This document shows, in pieces, positions 13,344-22,592 of a stretch of 32,188 bases of DNA. Both the position numbers and the translations under genes were made by a program. Source of the stretch: a virus; the IMG/VR virus record IMGVR_UViG_3300044950_000123, positions 1 through 32,188 of that record; one strand, 5' to 3'. The notes below the pieces were generated by a model. It saw only the letters and a program-made list of their open reading frames with translations. It was not told the origin of the DNA and searched no databases. Positions within the stretch are counted from its first letter, which is position 1. Each line of letters opens with the position of its first letter.

Positions 13344-15995
13344 TTATGCTCCTAAATAAATTGCTTGAAAACTTGTGTAAAACTGTGCAGTTCCTAAGAC
13401 TGACAAATTACCGCCTGTGTCTTGGTATGCGTGCATCTCTACATAATCCCCAGCACTTAAAGACAACACTACTGAATAACCAACATTTGATTGAAATGAG
13501 GCGTATCCTCCTTCAACTTGCAAGTTATCTATTCCTGATCCATTTTTAACCAAATAACCTACTCGTTGACCAATTGTACTTGCGCCAAATGCCCATTGAC
13601 AATTGAATAAATATTTTCCTCCCAAGCCTGCTGGAATTGTAATTCTAGAAATATTTGTTGAATTATCGTGAAACGAACTTGTGTCAAAAACTTCATATTC
13701 AAAAGTTATAGCGGTTTGTGCAGCAGTAGCAATAGTTTGATTGGTTTTGTATAAATAGCAACCAAGAGATGTAGGTCTGCCGTACTTTAACCCTGTCGCA
13801 GTTGTTGAATCTGCTACGAGAGTTTCACCATTATTGCCTATTGCTAATCTTGCAACAGTATCTGCAGCAGTAGCAGCAATTAAGTCACCCTTTGCATCAA
13901 CGATTGCATCAGGAATAAATGCTGCATCGGCTTGTGCAATTGTGTAGGTATTGGCCACATTGAAAGCGCCATAGGCAACTACAACCAAAGTGTCATTTAG
14001 GGTTGCAGCAAGTGCCAGCACAACTGATGTGCCATTGGTAGCGGTGTAGTCGGTAGTGCGTACAAGAAGCACACCGTTGAGATAAACCTGCTCGGCACCT
14101 ACTGTGTAGGCAAGAGTCAGTGAGTTTAGATCGCTGCCGCTAAATGTTGTTTGTCCAGCGGTGGCACTGTATGAGTATGAAACAGCAGCGGCGGCACCTG
14201 CAGCGCCGCTGGCGCCTGTAGCACCAGTAGCACCGACTGGTCCAGTAGCGCCCGTGGCTCCAGCGGGGCCTGTAGCTCCAGCAGGTCCAGTGGCACCTTC
14301 AGGTCCAGTAGCACCAACAGGTCCAATAGCACCCGTAGCGCCATCAACACCAGCAGGTCCAGTAGCACCTATCGGTCCAGTAGCTCCAACAGGGCCAGTA
14401 GCGCCAACAGCGCCAGTGGCACCAACAACACCAGTAGGTCCAACATCTCCAGTTACTCCCTGCGGTCCAGTAGCACCAACGGGTCCAGTAGCACCAATTG
14501 GTCCAGTGACACCAACCAAACCTTGTTCACCTTGAATTCCTTGTGGCCCAGTGGCTCCAACAGGTCCAGTAGCACCTGCAGCACCTGATGGGCCAGTGGC
14601 ACCATCAATGCCTGCAGGCCCTTGTGCGCCAGTGGCACCGATTGGGCCAGTGGCACCCGTAGCGCCATCTGCACCGTTTGCACCGCTTGCACCAGCAGGT
14701 CCAGTAGCACCAATTGGTCCAGTTGGACCTGTAGGGCCAGCAACGATTGAATCAGCACCTGATGCACCTGTAGCACCGATAGGTCCAGTTGGACCTGTAA
14801 CGCCTGTAGCACCAATTGGTCCAGTAGCACCAGTTGGGCCAGTTGGGCCGACAGGGCCTTCAACGGCTTGCAGTGAGGTAATTACATAAGAATAATGTTG
14901 TGAGCCTTCAGTGTAAAAGTTAATTGTTCGAGCAGTGCCATCATCATTGCGATTATATAATTCAACAATCATACGATCTGTTGCAGATACTGCCGAACTT
15001 GGCAACACAATCTCAAGCTGAGCAAGCATTGGGTTTGCGCCATCGTAAGGAATAAGAACTGAATCTGTATCGCCAATTGTGGCAAGAACAGTTCCTGCAT
15101 TATTTGCTAACTTCAAGCGTGCAAAAGCATAAACATCTGAACCGTTTGTTGGCTTTGAAAAGAATACTGAAAAACGCTGAGCGCCTGCAGGAATGAGCGT
15201 AAAACCAAATGGCTCGCTGATGTATTGCTGCATCAGTTCAGTTGAGTTGCCAGCAACAGAGTTTGTGACAGTTGCCATTGCAGCAGTTGTTGGTTCAGTA
15301 CCTAATTGCTTAAATCCAGCAAGTTCAGTAATTGATTCGTTGAAATAATAGTAACGGCCAGTTGTGTAACCTTGAGGACCAGTAGCACCCGTAGCACCCG
15401 TTGGACCGCTAACACCCGTTGCACCGATAGGGCCAGTAGCACCAGTAGCACCAATTGGACCTGTAACACCTGTTGGTCCAGGAACGATTGAATCAGCACC
15501 TGTTGGACCTGTAGAACCTGTTGGACCTGTTGGGCCAACTTCGCCTTGAATTCCTTGTGGGCCTGTTGCGCCAACTGGACCTGTAGCACCAATTGGGCCA
15601 GTAACACCGATTGGACCAGTAACACCGATTGGGCCAGTAACACCTACGGCGCCTGTAGCACCTACAGGGCCAGTAGCACCGATTGGACCAGTTACACCAA
15701 TTTCACCTTGAATTCCTTGAATTCCTTGTTGGCCCGTAGCCCCGATTGGACCTGTTGAACCTGTTGGACCAACTGGACCTGTAACACCAATTGGACCAGT
15801 AACACCAATAGGACCTGTTGCACCTATCGGACCTGTAACACCTATCGGACCTGTAACACCAATTGGACCAGTAACACCTGTAGCACCTACTGGACCAGTA
15901 GCACCTGCAGGCCCCGATGGACCTTGTGGGCCTTGTGCATTAGAGATGACAACATCAATATCTTCAGTGTTAATTGTTACAACGCTTGTGGCCAT
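13344..15995 (-). CDS. Collagen-stalk fibre with C1q-like head, 883 aa
   Basis: A trimeric fibre. Residues about 22-207 are Gly-X-Y repeats (GATGPIG, GVTGPIG, GPQGIQG). Residues 208-375 form a globular domain, 376-603 a second Gly-X-Y stalk, and 604 to the end beta-rich C-terminal domains. The last 140 residues resemble a C1q/TNF-like head: [13 protein letters not shown], then [44 protein letters not shown]. Collagen stalk plus C1q head is the architecture of C1q and adiponectin. The start overlaps the preceding gene by 1 nt. Gly-X-Y stretches in phage fibres are known; this head is likely to bind the host. Confidence 0.85.
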   Translation of the reverse strand: MATSVVTINTEDIDVVISNAQGPQGPSGPAGATGPVGATGVTGPIGVTGPIGVTGPIGATGPIGVTGPIGVTGPVGPTGSTGPIGATGQQGIQGIQGEIGVTGPIGATGPVGATGAVGVTGPIGVTGPIGVTGPIGATGPVGATGPQGIQGEVGPTGPTGSTGPTGADSIVPGPTGVTGPIGATGATGPIGATGVSGPTGATGATGPQGYTTGRYYYFNESITELAGFKQLGTEPTTAAMATVTNSVAGNSTELMQQYISEPFGFTLIPAGAQRFSVFFSKPTNGSDVYAFARLKLANNAGTVLATIGDTDSVLIPYDGANPMLAQLEIVLPSSAVSATDRMIVELYNRNDDGTARTINFYTEGSQHYSYVITSLQAVEGPVGPTGPTGATGPIGATGVTGPTGPIGATGASGADSIVAGPTGPTGPIGATGPAGASGANGADGATGATGPIGATGAQGPAGIDGATGPSGAAGATGPVGATGPQGIQGEQGLVGVTGPIGATGPVGATGPQGVTGDVGPTGVVGATGAVGATGPVGATGPIGATGPAGVDGATGAIGPVGATGPEGATGPAGATGPAGATGATGPVGATGATGASGAAGAAAAVSYSYSATAGQTTFSGSDLNSLTLAYTVGAEQVYLNGVLLVRTTDYTATNGTSVVLALAATLNDTLVVVAYGAFNVANTYTIAQADAAFIPDAIVDAKGDLIAATAADTVARLAIGNNGETLVADSTTATGLKYGRPTSLGCYLYKTNQTIATAAQTAITFEYEVFDTSSFHDNSTNISRITIPAGLGGKYLFNCQWAFGASTIGQRVGYLVKNGSGIDNLQVEGGYASFQSNVGYSVVLSLSAGDYVEMHAYQDTGGNLSVLGTAQFYTSFQAIYLGA
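14182..14868. repeat. Second collagen-coding repeat block
   Basis: A stretch of 9-nt-periodic Gly-X-Y codons (the complement of CCAGTAGCACC-like units) encoding residues about 376-604 of the fibre. Recombination between units could change stalk length. Open frames on the opposite strand here are repeat artefacts. Confidence 0.85.
15375..15935. repeat. First collagen-coding repeat block
   Basis: Repeats encoding Gly-X-Y residues about 20-207. Units such as GGACCTGTAACACC recur many times with near-identity, more uniform than in block two, which suggests recent expansion. Confidence 0.85.
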
Positions 15996-16336
15996 TATCG
16001 AGTCACCTCTGCAGAAATGTTAAGTTCACCTTGTAGCAAGCGGGTGACAATGCCACCGCTTGATTGTAGCTCTAAGTCATAAACATATTCACCCTTTGGC
16101 AACACGGCAGTTTGTGTTGCGGTTTGATCTAGGCTGATTGTGCCAGCGGCACCGCCAAGAGTAATGCCAGCACCTGTTGTAAGTGAAAGGATTGTGTCAG
16201 TTTCATCAACATCAATGCGTGCTTGTAGGCGGGCAGTATAACCAGTTAGGTTGACTGCAACATTGTCAATTTTCCAAGTCATAAGGAGATTGAAAGTTGC
16301 GCCTTGCTCGATTGTGAAGTTGTACTCACCTGCCAT
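15995..16336 (-). CDS. Baseplate/tail Ig-like protein, 113 aa
   Basis: Beta-rich protein beginning [21 protein letters not shown], with [18 protein letters not shown] and [20 protein letters not shown]. This is the pattern of BppU N-terminal-like or Ig-like domains that attach fibres to a baseplate in many siphoviruses. It overlaps the start of the collagen fibre by 1 nt, supporting an adaptor role. Confidence 0.65.
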   Translation of the reverse strand: MAGEYNFTIEQGATFNLLMTWKIDNVAVNLTGYTARLQARIDVDETDTILSLTTGAGITLGGAAGTISLDQTATQTAVLPKGEYVYDLELQSSGGIVTRLLQGELNISAEVTR

Positions 16337-16363
16337 TTATTTACTCCAAAATTTAAGGGTGGA

Positions 16364-16549
16364 TTACTTTGAGCCTTTGCCAAAATCTGTTGCTGAAGCA
16401 TCCAGCCATTTTAGGATTGGACCAGCAGCGCCAGCAATGGCAGCCATTCCAAGAGTTTCTAAATTAGTCTCGCCTGCAAGATATAGGGCAATTGCTGCCG
16501 CTGCTGCTGCGCGAAACCAAGAAAGTGAGATTTGCTTAAATTGTTCCAT
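16364..16549 (-). CDS. Putative holin-like membrane protein, 61 aa
   Basis: Short protein: MEQFKQISLSWFRAAAAAAI then ALYLAG, and GMAAIAGAAGPILKWLD, forming two Ala-rich segments that could be membrane helices, with a charged end (ASATDFGKGSK). It resembles small r1t-type holins in length and in the SWFRAA opening. It sits next to the endolysin. RBS AAGGGAG precedes the ATG at 16549. Which of the two membrane genes here is the holin is open. Confidence 0.55.
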   Translation of the reverse strand: MEQFKQISLSWFRAAAAAAIALYLAGETNLETLGMAAIAGAAGPILKWLDASATDFGKGSK

Positions 16550-16605
16550 TATGTGACTCCCTTGTTGTTTTGACCTGTAAATTGTAAAACAGGCACAAAT
16601 CGGTA

Positions 16606-17061
16606 TTAGTTTGCTTTTTTTGCAGGAACTGGAACCATTTTAGCACCAACCTGCGTAACAATGCTTGGCTTTTTCATCCACCAAAACCACGGTGAAGTGT
16701 CATTGGCAAATTCTTCTTTGATTGAAATGTGAAGGTGCTTATGGTGCTGGTTTGAACCCGTGTATTTGCGGTTGCCTTGCTTGGCCTTTTCCTTTGACCA
16801 AATAAAACCGCTGAAAATTAAGTAATCTACTCGCTTATCTTCTTTTAGCTTTTCGAAGATGTCAGCGCAATCAATACCGTGTTTAGGGTCGTGGGTAAGG
16901 TCAACGGCCAAACCTGTATTGTGATCTGAATTCGGGCTTTGAACCTGATGGGCAGCCGATGGCAATAACCCATCTGATGCCTTCTTGCGCATTGGCTTCA
17001 GGGCGGTGGCTTGGCGTAGCACTGCCACTGCCGCTGGTGTTGCTTTCTTTACTAATTTCAT
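16606..17061 (-). CDS. M15-type peptidase endolysin, 151 aa
   Basis: Likely peptidoglycan endopeptidase for host lysis. The M15 (VanY/L-alanyl-D-glutamate peptidase) zinc motif is visible: SDHNTGLAVDL (H47 and D54) and HKHLHIS (H109/H111), with HGIDCAD between. No cell-wall-binding module is present and there is no signal peptide, so it depends on a holin. The start at 17061 overlaps the membrane gene stop as ATGA with GGGGA upstream. Length fits small phage M15 lysins. Confidence 0.85.
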   Translation of the reverse strand: MKLVKKATPAAVAVLRQATALKPMRKKASDGLLPSAAHQVQSPNSDHNTGLAVDLTHDPKHGIDCADIFEKLKEDKRVDYLIFSGFIWSKEKAKQGNRKYTGSNQHHKHLHISIKEEFANDTSPWFWWMKKPSIVTQVGAKMVPVPAKKAN

Positions 17062-17252
17062 TTTTTCCCCAATAGGTCTAAGACAATTTCCATTTGCGTT
17101 TCAAGGCGATTAACCGCATCTTTGAGACTGCTGCCACCGTTGGGCTTGAGTTCGTTCAAATAGTGCTTTACAAGCCATCGAACTGCCCCTGCAAATCCAC
17201 TTACGATTGCGATGATTGAGACAATTAAGCCTGCCCAGTTTGCTGGTGTCAT
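17058..17252 (-). CDS. DUF2746-like holin-associated membrane protein, 64 aa
   Basis: From MTPANWAGLI at 17252: one transmembrane helix (AGLIVSIIAIVSGFAGAVRW), then a helical cytoplasmic tail (LKDAVNRLETQMEIVLDLL). This matches the holin-like DUF2746 proteins encoded next to actinophage lysins. RBS GGGAGAA precedes the ATG. It overlaps the endolysin start, so the two are coupled. Could be holin or a regulator. Confidence 0.7.
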   Translation of the reverse strand: MTPANWAGLIVSIIAIVSGFAGAVRWLVKHYLNELKPNGGSSLKDAVNRLETQMEIVLDLLGKK

Positions 17253-17268
17253 TTGCGCGGTTCTCCCG

Positions 17269-17382
17269 TTATGAGTTAAGTGATGTGATTTGTGCTTTAA
17301 GAACTGCGTTTTCCTGGGCAAGTACGCCGATGGTGTCACGCATATTTTTTAAGACTTCTTGAATATCTACTTCTTGTTCCAT
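17269..17382 (-). CDS. Coiled-coil microprotein in lysis cassette, 37 aa
   Basis: MEQEVDIQEVLKNMRDTIGV, then LAQENAVLKAQITSLNS: a heptad pattern predicting a short coiled coil. The ATG follows the fibre stop directly (TAAATG), with AGGGGAAG upstream. It is not a spanin (no lipobox or transmembrane segment). Probably couples fibre and lysis genes or acts as a small chaperone; inference. Confidence 0.6.
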   Translation of the reverse strand: MEQEVDIQEVLKNMRDTIGVLAQENAVLKAQITSLNS

Positions 17383-19200
17383 TTACTTCCCCTCTAGTGC
17401 TTGGATTCGTGCTTCTTGTTCTTGTGCCAGTTGTAGCAAAAAGATAGGCAATTTTTCGTAAGCAAAGTAATCAACTTGGCCTTCTTCGTTATACAGAATC
17501 AATGGCAATAAGCCTAATGCTTCAGCTTCTTCGGCAATAAATCCATACTGTTGTTCTTGCTTGTCATCAATTTCAGGCAAATACTTAAAAGTTTTAGTTT
17601 GCAATTGCAATAATTTGCTAGAATCTATTGCATAAGGTTCCACATCGTGTTTTTTGCGCAATGTTGATGCAGTTGTTCCAAAATCACCTGCACTGTTAAT
17701 TTGCATAGAACGGCCAGTAACGGCTTTGCCATAGGTAAAAGCCGAACGCAATGTTCCACTGCTAGATAAATACAGGAATTGATTAGTTATTCCAAATGTC
17801 ACTGAAGTATCAACAACTAAACCAGACCTTGATGTAATTGTGCCACCTGAAACAATAGTGCCATCAATGACCGTATCGCCACCAACTGCCAGTGTTGCAG
17901 TTCCTAATGTTGTTCCTGATGCACCGTTAAGTAGCAAACGGCGCATAATTCCGCGACCAATGGTTGAATAGGCAACGCCATCACTGCCAGGATTTGAAAA
18001 CAAAAATGTATCTGCACCGACATTTGTAAAAGAGTCTGTAGTTAGTGACCAACCTGCAATGGTTCCGCTATTTGTTGTGATTGATGTTCCTGAGATAGCG
18101 CCACCAACAATAGTTGCTGAATTAGTGCTAACAAGGCCAGTCGTGCTTATTGACCAACCATTTGAGCCAATTCCAAAGAAACCTGATTGTGCGTTAATTG
18201 TGCCAGTAATTGTGGCACCTGTTGCAGTCAAAAGGCCAGTTGAATCAATAACTGCTTTGCCCGCAATGTTGAGCGTTCCACCAATAATAGTTGAACCAGT
18301 AACGCTGCCTTGAAAGACTGCGTTACCAGTTGTGGCACTAATAGCCAAAGTTGGTGTTTGAGCTACACCGCTTGCATCGGTAAGTGTTGCTGTTGTTCCA
18401 TTGCTTACAGTAAATGAGGTACCAGCGACAACTGAAGTAATGAGAAATGTTCCGTTATAGCCATCAGGTGCTAATCCGCTAACATTTACGCTTGTTCCAA
18501 CACTATAACCGTGATTACTTGCAGTATATGTAACACTTGAGCCGTTACCTACTGCATTTGTTATGTTAACCGATCTGCCTGGACCAAAAGCAATACCACT
18601 TGCATCAGTAAGCGTTGCAGTTGTTGTATTGGCTACAGTAAATGTAGAACTTCCCGAAATTGCAGTAACTAAAAATGTTCCGTTATATCCAGCAGGTGCC
18701 AAATCACTAACGGTTACGCTTGAACCAACAGCAAAATTATGACCACTTGCTGTGTATGTAACAGTTGTTCCATTGCCAACGGCGTTTGAAATAGTATATG
18801 AATTTCCTGGACCGTAAGCGGCAAGCCCAAGAGAATTAAGAACCACGCGAGAACCAGTTGTTGTTGGGTCTGCGCCTGAATAAATAGTAATGCCATCAGA
18901 TTTTATGCTAGTAATTTGATTGCTGGCGTTGACGATTGTGTTTGCACTTGGTTGCAAAGAACCAACGGCTGCATCATAAGCAATTTCTGCCTCGGCAAGA
19001 GCTGCAGCAGCATCGGCAGCAGCAACTGCGGCTGCGGCAGCAGCCGCGTTTGCGGCATCAATTGCTGCCTGAATACTTGCATTGGTGGCTGCTAATTGTG
19101 TTGTAGTTGCAGCAACTACTGGCAAAACGCTAGAAACTGTAAAGTCTGCATTTTGAACAACTGTAATTGGCGTATTAGTAATTTGCGGGCAAAGTGGCAT
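17383..19200 (-). CDS. Tail fibre with S74 intramolecular chaperone, 605 aa
   Basis: A host-binding fibre. N-terminus: structural domain, then an Ala-rich coiled coil (about residues 35-75). The middle holds two near-identical 76-aa repeats (about residues 130-281) with the motif GYNGTFL. A long beta-helical region (IVGGAISGTSI-type repeats) follows. The C-terminal 100 residues are a peptidase S74 chaperone: STLRKKHDVEP (Ser/Lys dyad), FKYLPEID, YGFIAEEAEALGL, ending in a coiled coil. S74 domains help trimers fold and are released by self-cleavage. RBS GGGGGAACG lies before 19200. Confidence 0.85.
   Translation of the reverse strand: MPLCPQITNTPITVVQNADFTVSSVLPVVAATTTQLAATNASIQAAIDAANAAAAAAAVAAADAAAALAEAEIAYDAAVGSLQPSANTIVNASNQITSIKSDGITIYSGADPTTTGSRVVLNSLGLAAYGPGNSYTISNAVGNGTTVTYTASGHNFAVGSSVTVSDLAPAGYNGTFLVTAISGSSTFTVANTTTATLTDASGIAFGPGRSVNITNAVGNGSSVTYTASNHGYSVGTSVNVSGLAPDGYNGTFLITSVVAGTSFTVSNGTTATLTDASGVAQTPTLAISATTGNAVFQGSVTGSTIIGGTLNIAGKAVIDSTGLLTATGATITGTINAQSGFFGIGSNGWSISTTGLVSTNSATIVGGAISGTSITTNSGTIAGWSLTTDSFTNVGADTFLFSNPGSDGVAYSTIGRGIMRRLLLNGASGTTLGTATLAVGGDTVIDGTIVSGGTITSRSGLVVDTSVTFGITNQFLYLSSSGTLRSAFTYGKAVTGRSMQINSAGDFGTTASTLRKKHDVEPYAIDSSKLLQLQTKTFKYLPEIDDKQEQQYGFIAEEAEALGLLPLILYNEEGQVDYFAYEKLPIFLLQLAQEQEARIQALEGK
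18358..18813. repeat. Two 228-bp tandem units in fibre gene
   Basis: Units of 228 bp (18586-18813 and 18358-18585) encode paralogous 76-aa repeats beginning GPG-S-I/V and sharing NAVGNG, TVTYTAS, GYNGTFL and TATLTDASG. Protein identity is high by eye. This is an in-frame duplication extending the fibre. Confidence 0.8.
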
Positions 19201-19208
19201 CGTTCCCC

Positions 19209-20351
19209 CTAGATGGTAATGCTGTAAGGGTTAATGTCGGATGTATTAAAAGAAATGTTCCAGTTGCTTTGTGTAATTGTGTGCTTCATACCTTCAACCA
19301 CAAGGTTCCATTGCAAAGAACGGCCATCATAGGTTGTGCGCTGAACGCTGACCTGATCGGCTAACTCTGTTGATAAGAAGTCAGGGTAAAGCAACCCATT
19401 TTGAGCAACCACAAGGCCGTTAAAATCAATGCGCTCGATGTAGGTATCAGGCAAAGCTAGTTTGCGTGATTCATATAGAGCTAAGTTTGTCGCATTAGTG
19501 TCTGTATTTACTGGTGCAAAGATTTCTTTTTTGACCACGCCATAGGCAGTAACACTTGGGTTATAGGTTGATGTAATTTGATTGTTATACCCACGCATAA
19601 TAATTGCCTCATTGACCACATACTTTGTGCCTGGGTTTGTAATTAAATCTGAATAGGCAACTGTGTTACTTGCGCTTGAATCGCTAAAAAGCAACTGAGT
19701 TGGGCGGCTAAACTTGTCAGATAATGGCACCAAAGTAGCCACATTTGATTTTGAGATATAGAAACGGCCAGCAATAGCATCAACGCACTCTGTAACCGCT
19801 TCCATACATCCACGGTTTTGTGTAGTTGCAAGCATTGTAACTGCGCCAGTTAATGATCGGCTTGCACCTGTCGGCCAACCAGCAATAGTCAACATCCGAC
19901 CAGCGCGACTTGCTGCCGTTTCAGAGTTGGCGGCAATTGGCAGTGCTGGCGCGAAGCCATCGGCAATAAAGCCAATGCCATCATAAAAAGTCATAGTTAC
20001 ATTGGGCAAAAAGCCTTGATTGGTGAAGTTGTTTTCAAGAAAACCGTAGAACAATGGGTAAGCCGTTGAGTTCCAAGTAGCCACAATGCGCATTTGTAAG
20101 CCATCACGCAAGATGCTGTTGCCGCTGACAACCCACGGGCTAGATGCGCTTGTGTTATCAGGGTCGTAATAACCTGATTCATTGTTAAAAATTATGCTTG
20201 CAAAACCAGCCTCATCGCGTAGATCAGCACGCTCACGACCACGGCGAAAATCAATCTGCACAACATCAGAAATTGTTACCGAAGTCCAAGTTCCACTTTT
20301 AAGAAACTGCACCGCAATGCTTGGTGAGGTAACTCCATCAAATGCTGGCAT
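19209..20351 (-). CDS. Minor tail/tail-tip protein, 380 aa
   Basis: Follows the tape measure and precedes the fibre, the place of Dit/Tal-like tail-tip proteins. The N-terminal part (VVQIDFRRGRERADLRDEAG then ASIIFNNESGYYDPD) is typical of actinophage minor tail proteins. The middle has YGFLENNF and a second beta-rich domain, and the C-terminal region has FNGLVVAQNGLLYPDF. Starts at 20351, overlapping the tape measure stop by 1 nt. It probably forms the base of the tail and holds the fibres. Confidence 0.8.
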   Translation of the reverse strand: MPAFDGVTSPSIAVQFLKSGTWTSVTISDVVQIDFRRGRERADLRDEAGFASIIFNNESGYYDPDNTSASSPWVVSGNSILRDGLQMRIVATWNSTAYPLFYGFLENNFTNQGFLPNVTMTFYDGIGFIADGFAPALPIAANSETAASRAGRMLTIAGWPTGASRSLTGAVTMLATTQNRGCMEAVTECVDAIAGRFYISKSNVATLVPLSDKFSRPTQLLFSDSSASNTVAYSDLITNPGTKYVVNEAIIMRGYNNQITSTYNPSVTAYGVVKKEIFAPVNTDTNATNLALYESRKLALPDTYIERIDFNGLVVAQNGLLYPDFLSTELADQVSVQRTTYDGRSLQWNLVVEGMKHTITQSNWNISFNTSDINPYSITI

Positions 20352-21880
20352 TAGAGAGTTACCATTGCATTACGGCCGCCACCACCACTGCCACCGTTTC
20401 GGCGATTTGCAGCTTGTAGCCCTACTTGCACTGCCTGAACAAGTGCATCGGCTGAGCCAATTACATTGCCAGCATTAACAATTACATTGATGCCGCCCGC
20501 TGCATTGCGGGTGCTATAAACTTTGCTGCCACCGCCAACTGGAATTGAACTACCACCTGAAAGCGCCTTTTGGCGTGCTGCAAGTTCCTTGCGAGCATTT
20601 TCTGTTGCAATATCAAATTCGGTTTTTGTATTCTTTTTAACGGCTGTTGTGTTTTTGTTCAGGGCTGCAAGAAACGCCGAAAGTGCATCAGTTCCCCCAA
20701 TTGTTTTACCAAAATCTATATTGTTTGTATTTCCTCTTGGGCTAATTCCTTTTTTAGTTTGAACGCCAGTACCACTTTTGCCACTTGCTAAATCAAAAAG
20801 GTTTTTGGTAGTAAGTCCAAGCGCACCTATACCAAGAAGTGCAGTAACTGCAGTTCCAATGCTTACGCCGCCTGTTGCAAGGGCGGTTGCAATTGCAGCT
20901 CCAAGTGCAGTTGTTCGCAGGATTGCCATTGCTGCAGTAATTCCTTGAATCATAAGAATAAACTTGGAAATACCGCTTACTGCAAACATTGCTGCAATTA
21001 AGACTCCCATACCTTTAACCAAGCCCATATTATTTGCAATCCAATTGCTAAAATTGATGGCAGCGGTTAATAAGACAACTGCAGCGTTAGCAGCAAGAGT
21101 AAATGAAGCAACCAGTTTGGTTTGATTAGTTTCAACAAACTCGTTAATTGCAGGCAAGATTTTAGTTGTAACAACAGCAGCAAATTTCTCAAGCACTGGA
21201 ATTAAGGCATACCCTAATTTGTCGAGGATTTGATTGAAAGCAAGTTGCAACTTAATCAATCTAAACTCTAAAGTTTCAGCACGCTTTTCTGCCTGCCCCT
21301 TAAATGTTGCGGCGAGTGAAGCCAAAATTGCTTCAAGGTCTTTTGCCTTTACCGCGTTCTTATCAAGCGGAACGCCTAATTTAGTTAAAGCACCGATATT
21401 TCCACCGATGGCCTTTGCAAGCGCCAATGAAACGGTACCTAAATCTTTTGTTGAACCTGCAGAAATATCTAATGCAAGCCCCTGCAATTGCTGAGCAACA
21501 GTTACATCTTTGGTTGCCTGAGTCAAAATCTGTAAGGAAGGAATCAACTGGTTGTTATCAACACCAACCAATAATTCTAATTTGTCAAGGTAAGTAACAG
21601 TTGCTGCAATGGCTTCATCGGTTGCACCTGTTGTATTGCGCAAGGCAGTTGCCAAAGCAATTTGTTGCTTTTGATCTTCCATTGCGCCCTGAACAGCATC
21701 CTTGCCAAGTTTAATGGCAAACGCTGCAGTTGCTGCCGCTGCAACGCCAAATGCTTTTGCAGATTTGCGACCAAAAGCATCAAAACTTTTACCTAAGTTG
21801 TTGATGTCCTTTTGAGCAGCCTTTGAACCTTTATCAGAATATTGCGTGAGGATGCGGGCTACAATTGCGCCTGTTGCCAT
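20351..21880 (-). CDS. Tape measure protein, 509 aa
   Basis: Sets tail length. MATGAIVARILTQYSDKGSK then KDINNLGKSFDAFGRKSAKA: the typical helical N-terminus. The middle includes hydrophobic segments (VLIAAMFAVSGISKFILMI and AAIATALATGGVSIGTAV) as expected of tape measures that insert into host membrane. A C-terminal Gly-rich part ends in GGSGGGGRNAMVTL. At 509 residues it is short; with about 1.5 A per residue the tail would be about 75 nm, a short siphovirus tail. Lies just after the chaperone genes, as usual. Confidence 0.9.
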   Translation of the reverse strand: MATGAIVARILTQYSDKGSKAAQKDINNLGKSFDAFGRKSAKAFGVAAAATAAFAIKLGKDAVQGAMEDQKQQIALATALRNTTGATDEAIAATVTYLDKLELLVGVDNNQLIPSLQILTQATKDVTVAQQLQGLALDISAGSTKDLGTVSLALAKAIGGNIGALTKLGVPLDKNAVKAKDLEAILASLAATFKGQAEKRAETLEFRLIKLQLAFNQILDKLGYALIPVLEKFAAVVTTKILPAINEFVETNQTKLVASFTLAANAAVVLLTAAINFSNWIANNMGLVKGMGVLIAAMFAVSGISKFILMIQGITAAMAILRTTALGAAIATALATGGVSIGTAVTALLGIGALGLTTKNLFDLASGKSGTGVQTKKGISPRGNTNNIDFGKTIGGTDALSAFLAALNKNTTAVKKNTKTEFDIATENARKELAARQKALSGGSSIPVGGGSKVYSTRNAAGGINVIVNAGNVIGSADALVQAVQVGLQAANRRNGGSGGGGRNAMVTL

Positions 21881-21883
21881 TTG

Positions 21884-22447
21884 CTATGCTCGCTCTCTGT
21901 TCAAATGTATCTGTAATTCAGCTTTTGCCTGTTCCAAAGCACGATTTACATTTGCTTGGATTTTGTCTCTGTCTTTATCTACAACGCGCCATACTACACG
22001 CGAAGCCTTGCCAAATCTGTTGCCAAGAGTACGCAGAAATTGCCCACTTGAAGATTGGGCAGTCATTCGTTTTGTACCCGATGCCACACGGCCAGCAACT
22101 TCAAAGATTGAACCTGCTGCAGACTTGTTAAGCAAAGCACCAGCGCTGGTTGTATAATCGCCACGAACTTTGCCTTCGGCTTTTGTCTTTGTAATTTTGC
22201 TTTTGATTTCGCCAGCGTTCCAACCTGGCCAACCTTTACCACCACGAACGCGGCCTTTGGCAGCATCTGACTTACTCCAGCCACTCATCGGTGGTTGATC
22301 TTGAATAATATTACGAGCATCTCTTTCAGCGCCAGCAAGTTCAGTATTGATAACCTTGTTAAAGCGTCTTACTGCATCCTTATCAAATTCTTTTAGGTCT
22401 GCAATAGTTTCTTTAATTCCAGTAAAAACAATTACTTCATCAGCCAT
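21884..22447 (-). CDS. HK97 gp10-like tail completion protein, 187 aa
   Basis: Resembles HK97 gp10/tail-terminator-like proteins by its start (VIVFTGIKETIADLKEFDKDAVRR) and basic helical body, with FLRTLGNRFGKASRVVWRVVDK near the end. The position between the chaperone and tape measure is unusual; such genes normally lie before the major tail gene. ATG overlaps the end of the chaperone extension (22440). Alternative: a second chaperone or minor tail subunit. Confidence 0.6.
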   Translation of the reverse strand: MADEVIVFTGIKETIADLKEFDKDAVRRFNKVINTELAGAERDARNIIQDQPPMSGWSKSDAAKGRVRGGKGWPGWNAGEIKSKITKTKAEGKVRGDYTTSAGALLNKSAAGSIFEVAGRVASGTKRMTAQSSSGQFLRTLGNRFGKASRVVWRVVDKDRDKIQANVNRALEQAKAELQIHLNRERA

Positions 22448-22592
22448 TGGCCTTAGCTCGTTCCTTTAGATAAATCGTCATTGCTTCAAAGATACCTTCA
22501 GGGGCATCAAGTAATTCATTGGGTGAAATACCAGTTTCGCAGGCCACCGCAGCAACCGTATAAGTTAGGCTGTTGCGGTGGATTCGAAAGAA
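22440..22592 (-). CDS. Frameshifted C-terminal part of tail assembly chaperone
   Basis: In the -1 frame relative to the upstream gene an open stretch runs to the stop at 22440, without its own start, and overlaps the first frame's stop at 22565. Its sequence (ACETGISPNELLDAP, EGIFEAMTIYLKERAKANG) is the usual GT-like C-terminal module of actinophage chaperones. A TAG in this frame at 22595-22593 limits the shift to 22592-22565; a TTCTTTC heptamer at 22592-22586 is the best slippery candidate. Confidence 0.75.
   Translation of the reverse strand, partial: FFRIHRNSLTYTVAAVACETGISPNELLDAPEGIFEAMTIYLKERAKANG

Noticed and set aside
14161-14889. Long plus-strand frames rich in Pro/Val/Ala opposite the collagen gene
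   Set aside because: They are complements of Gly-X-Y repeats and have no RBS; repeat-generated open frames.
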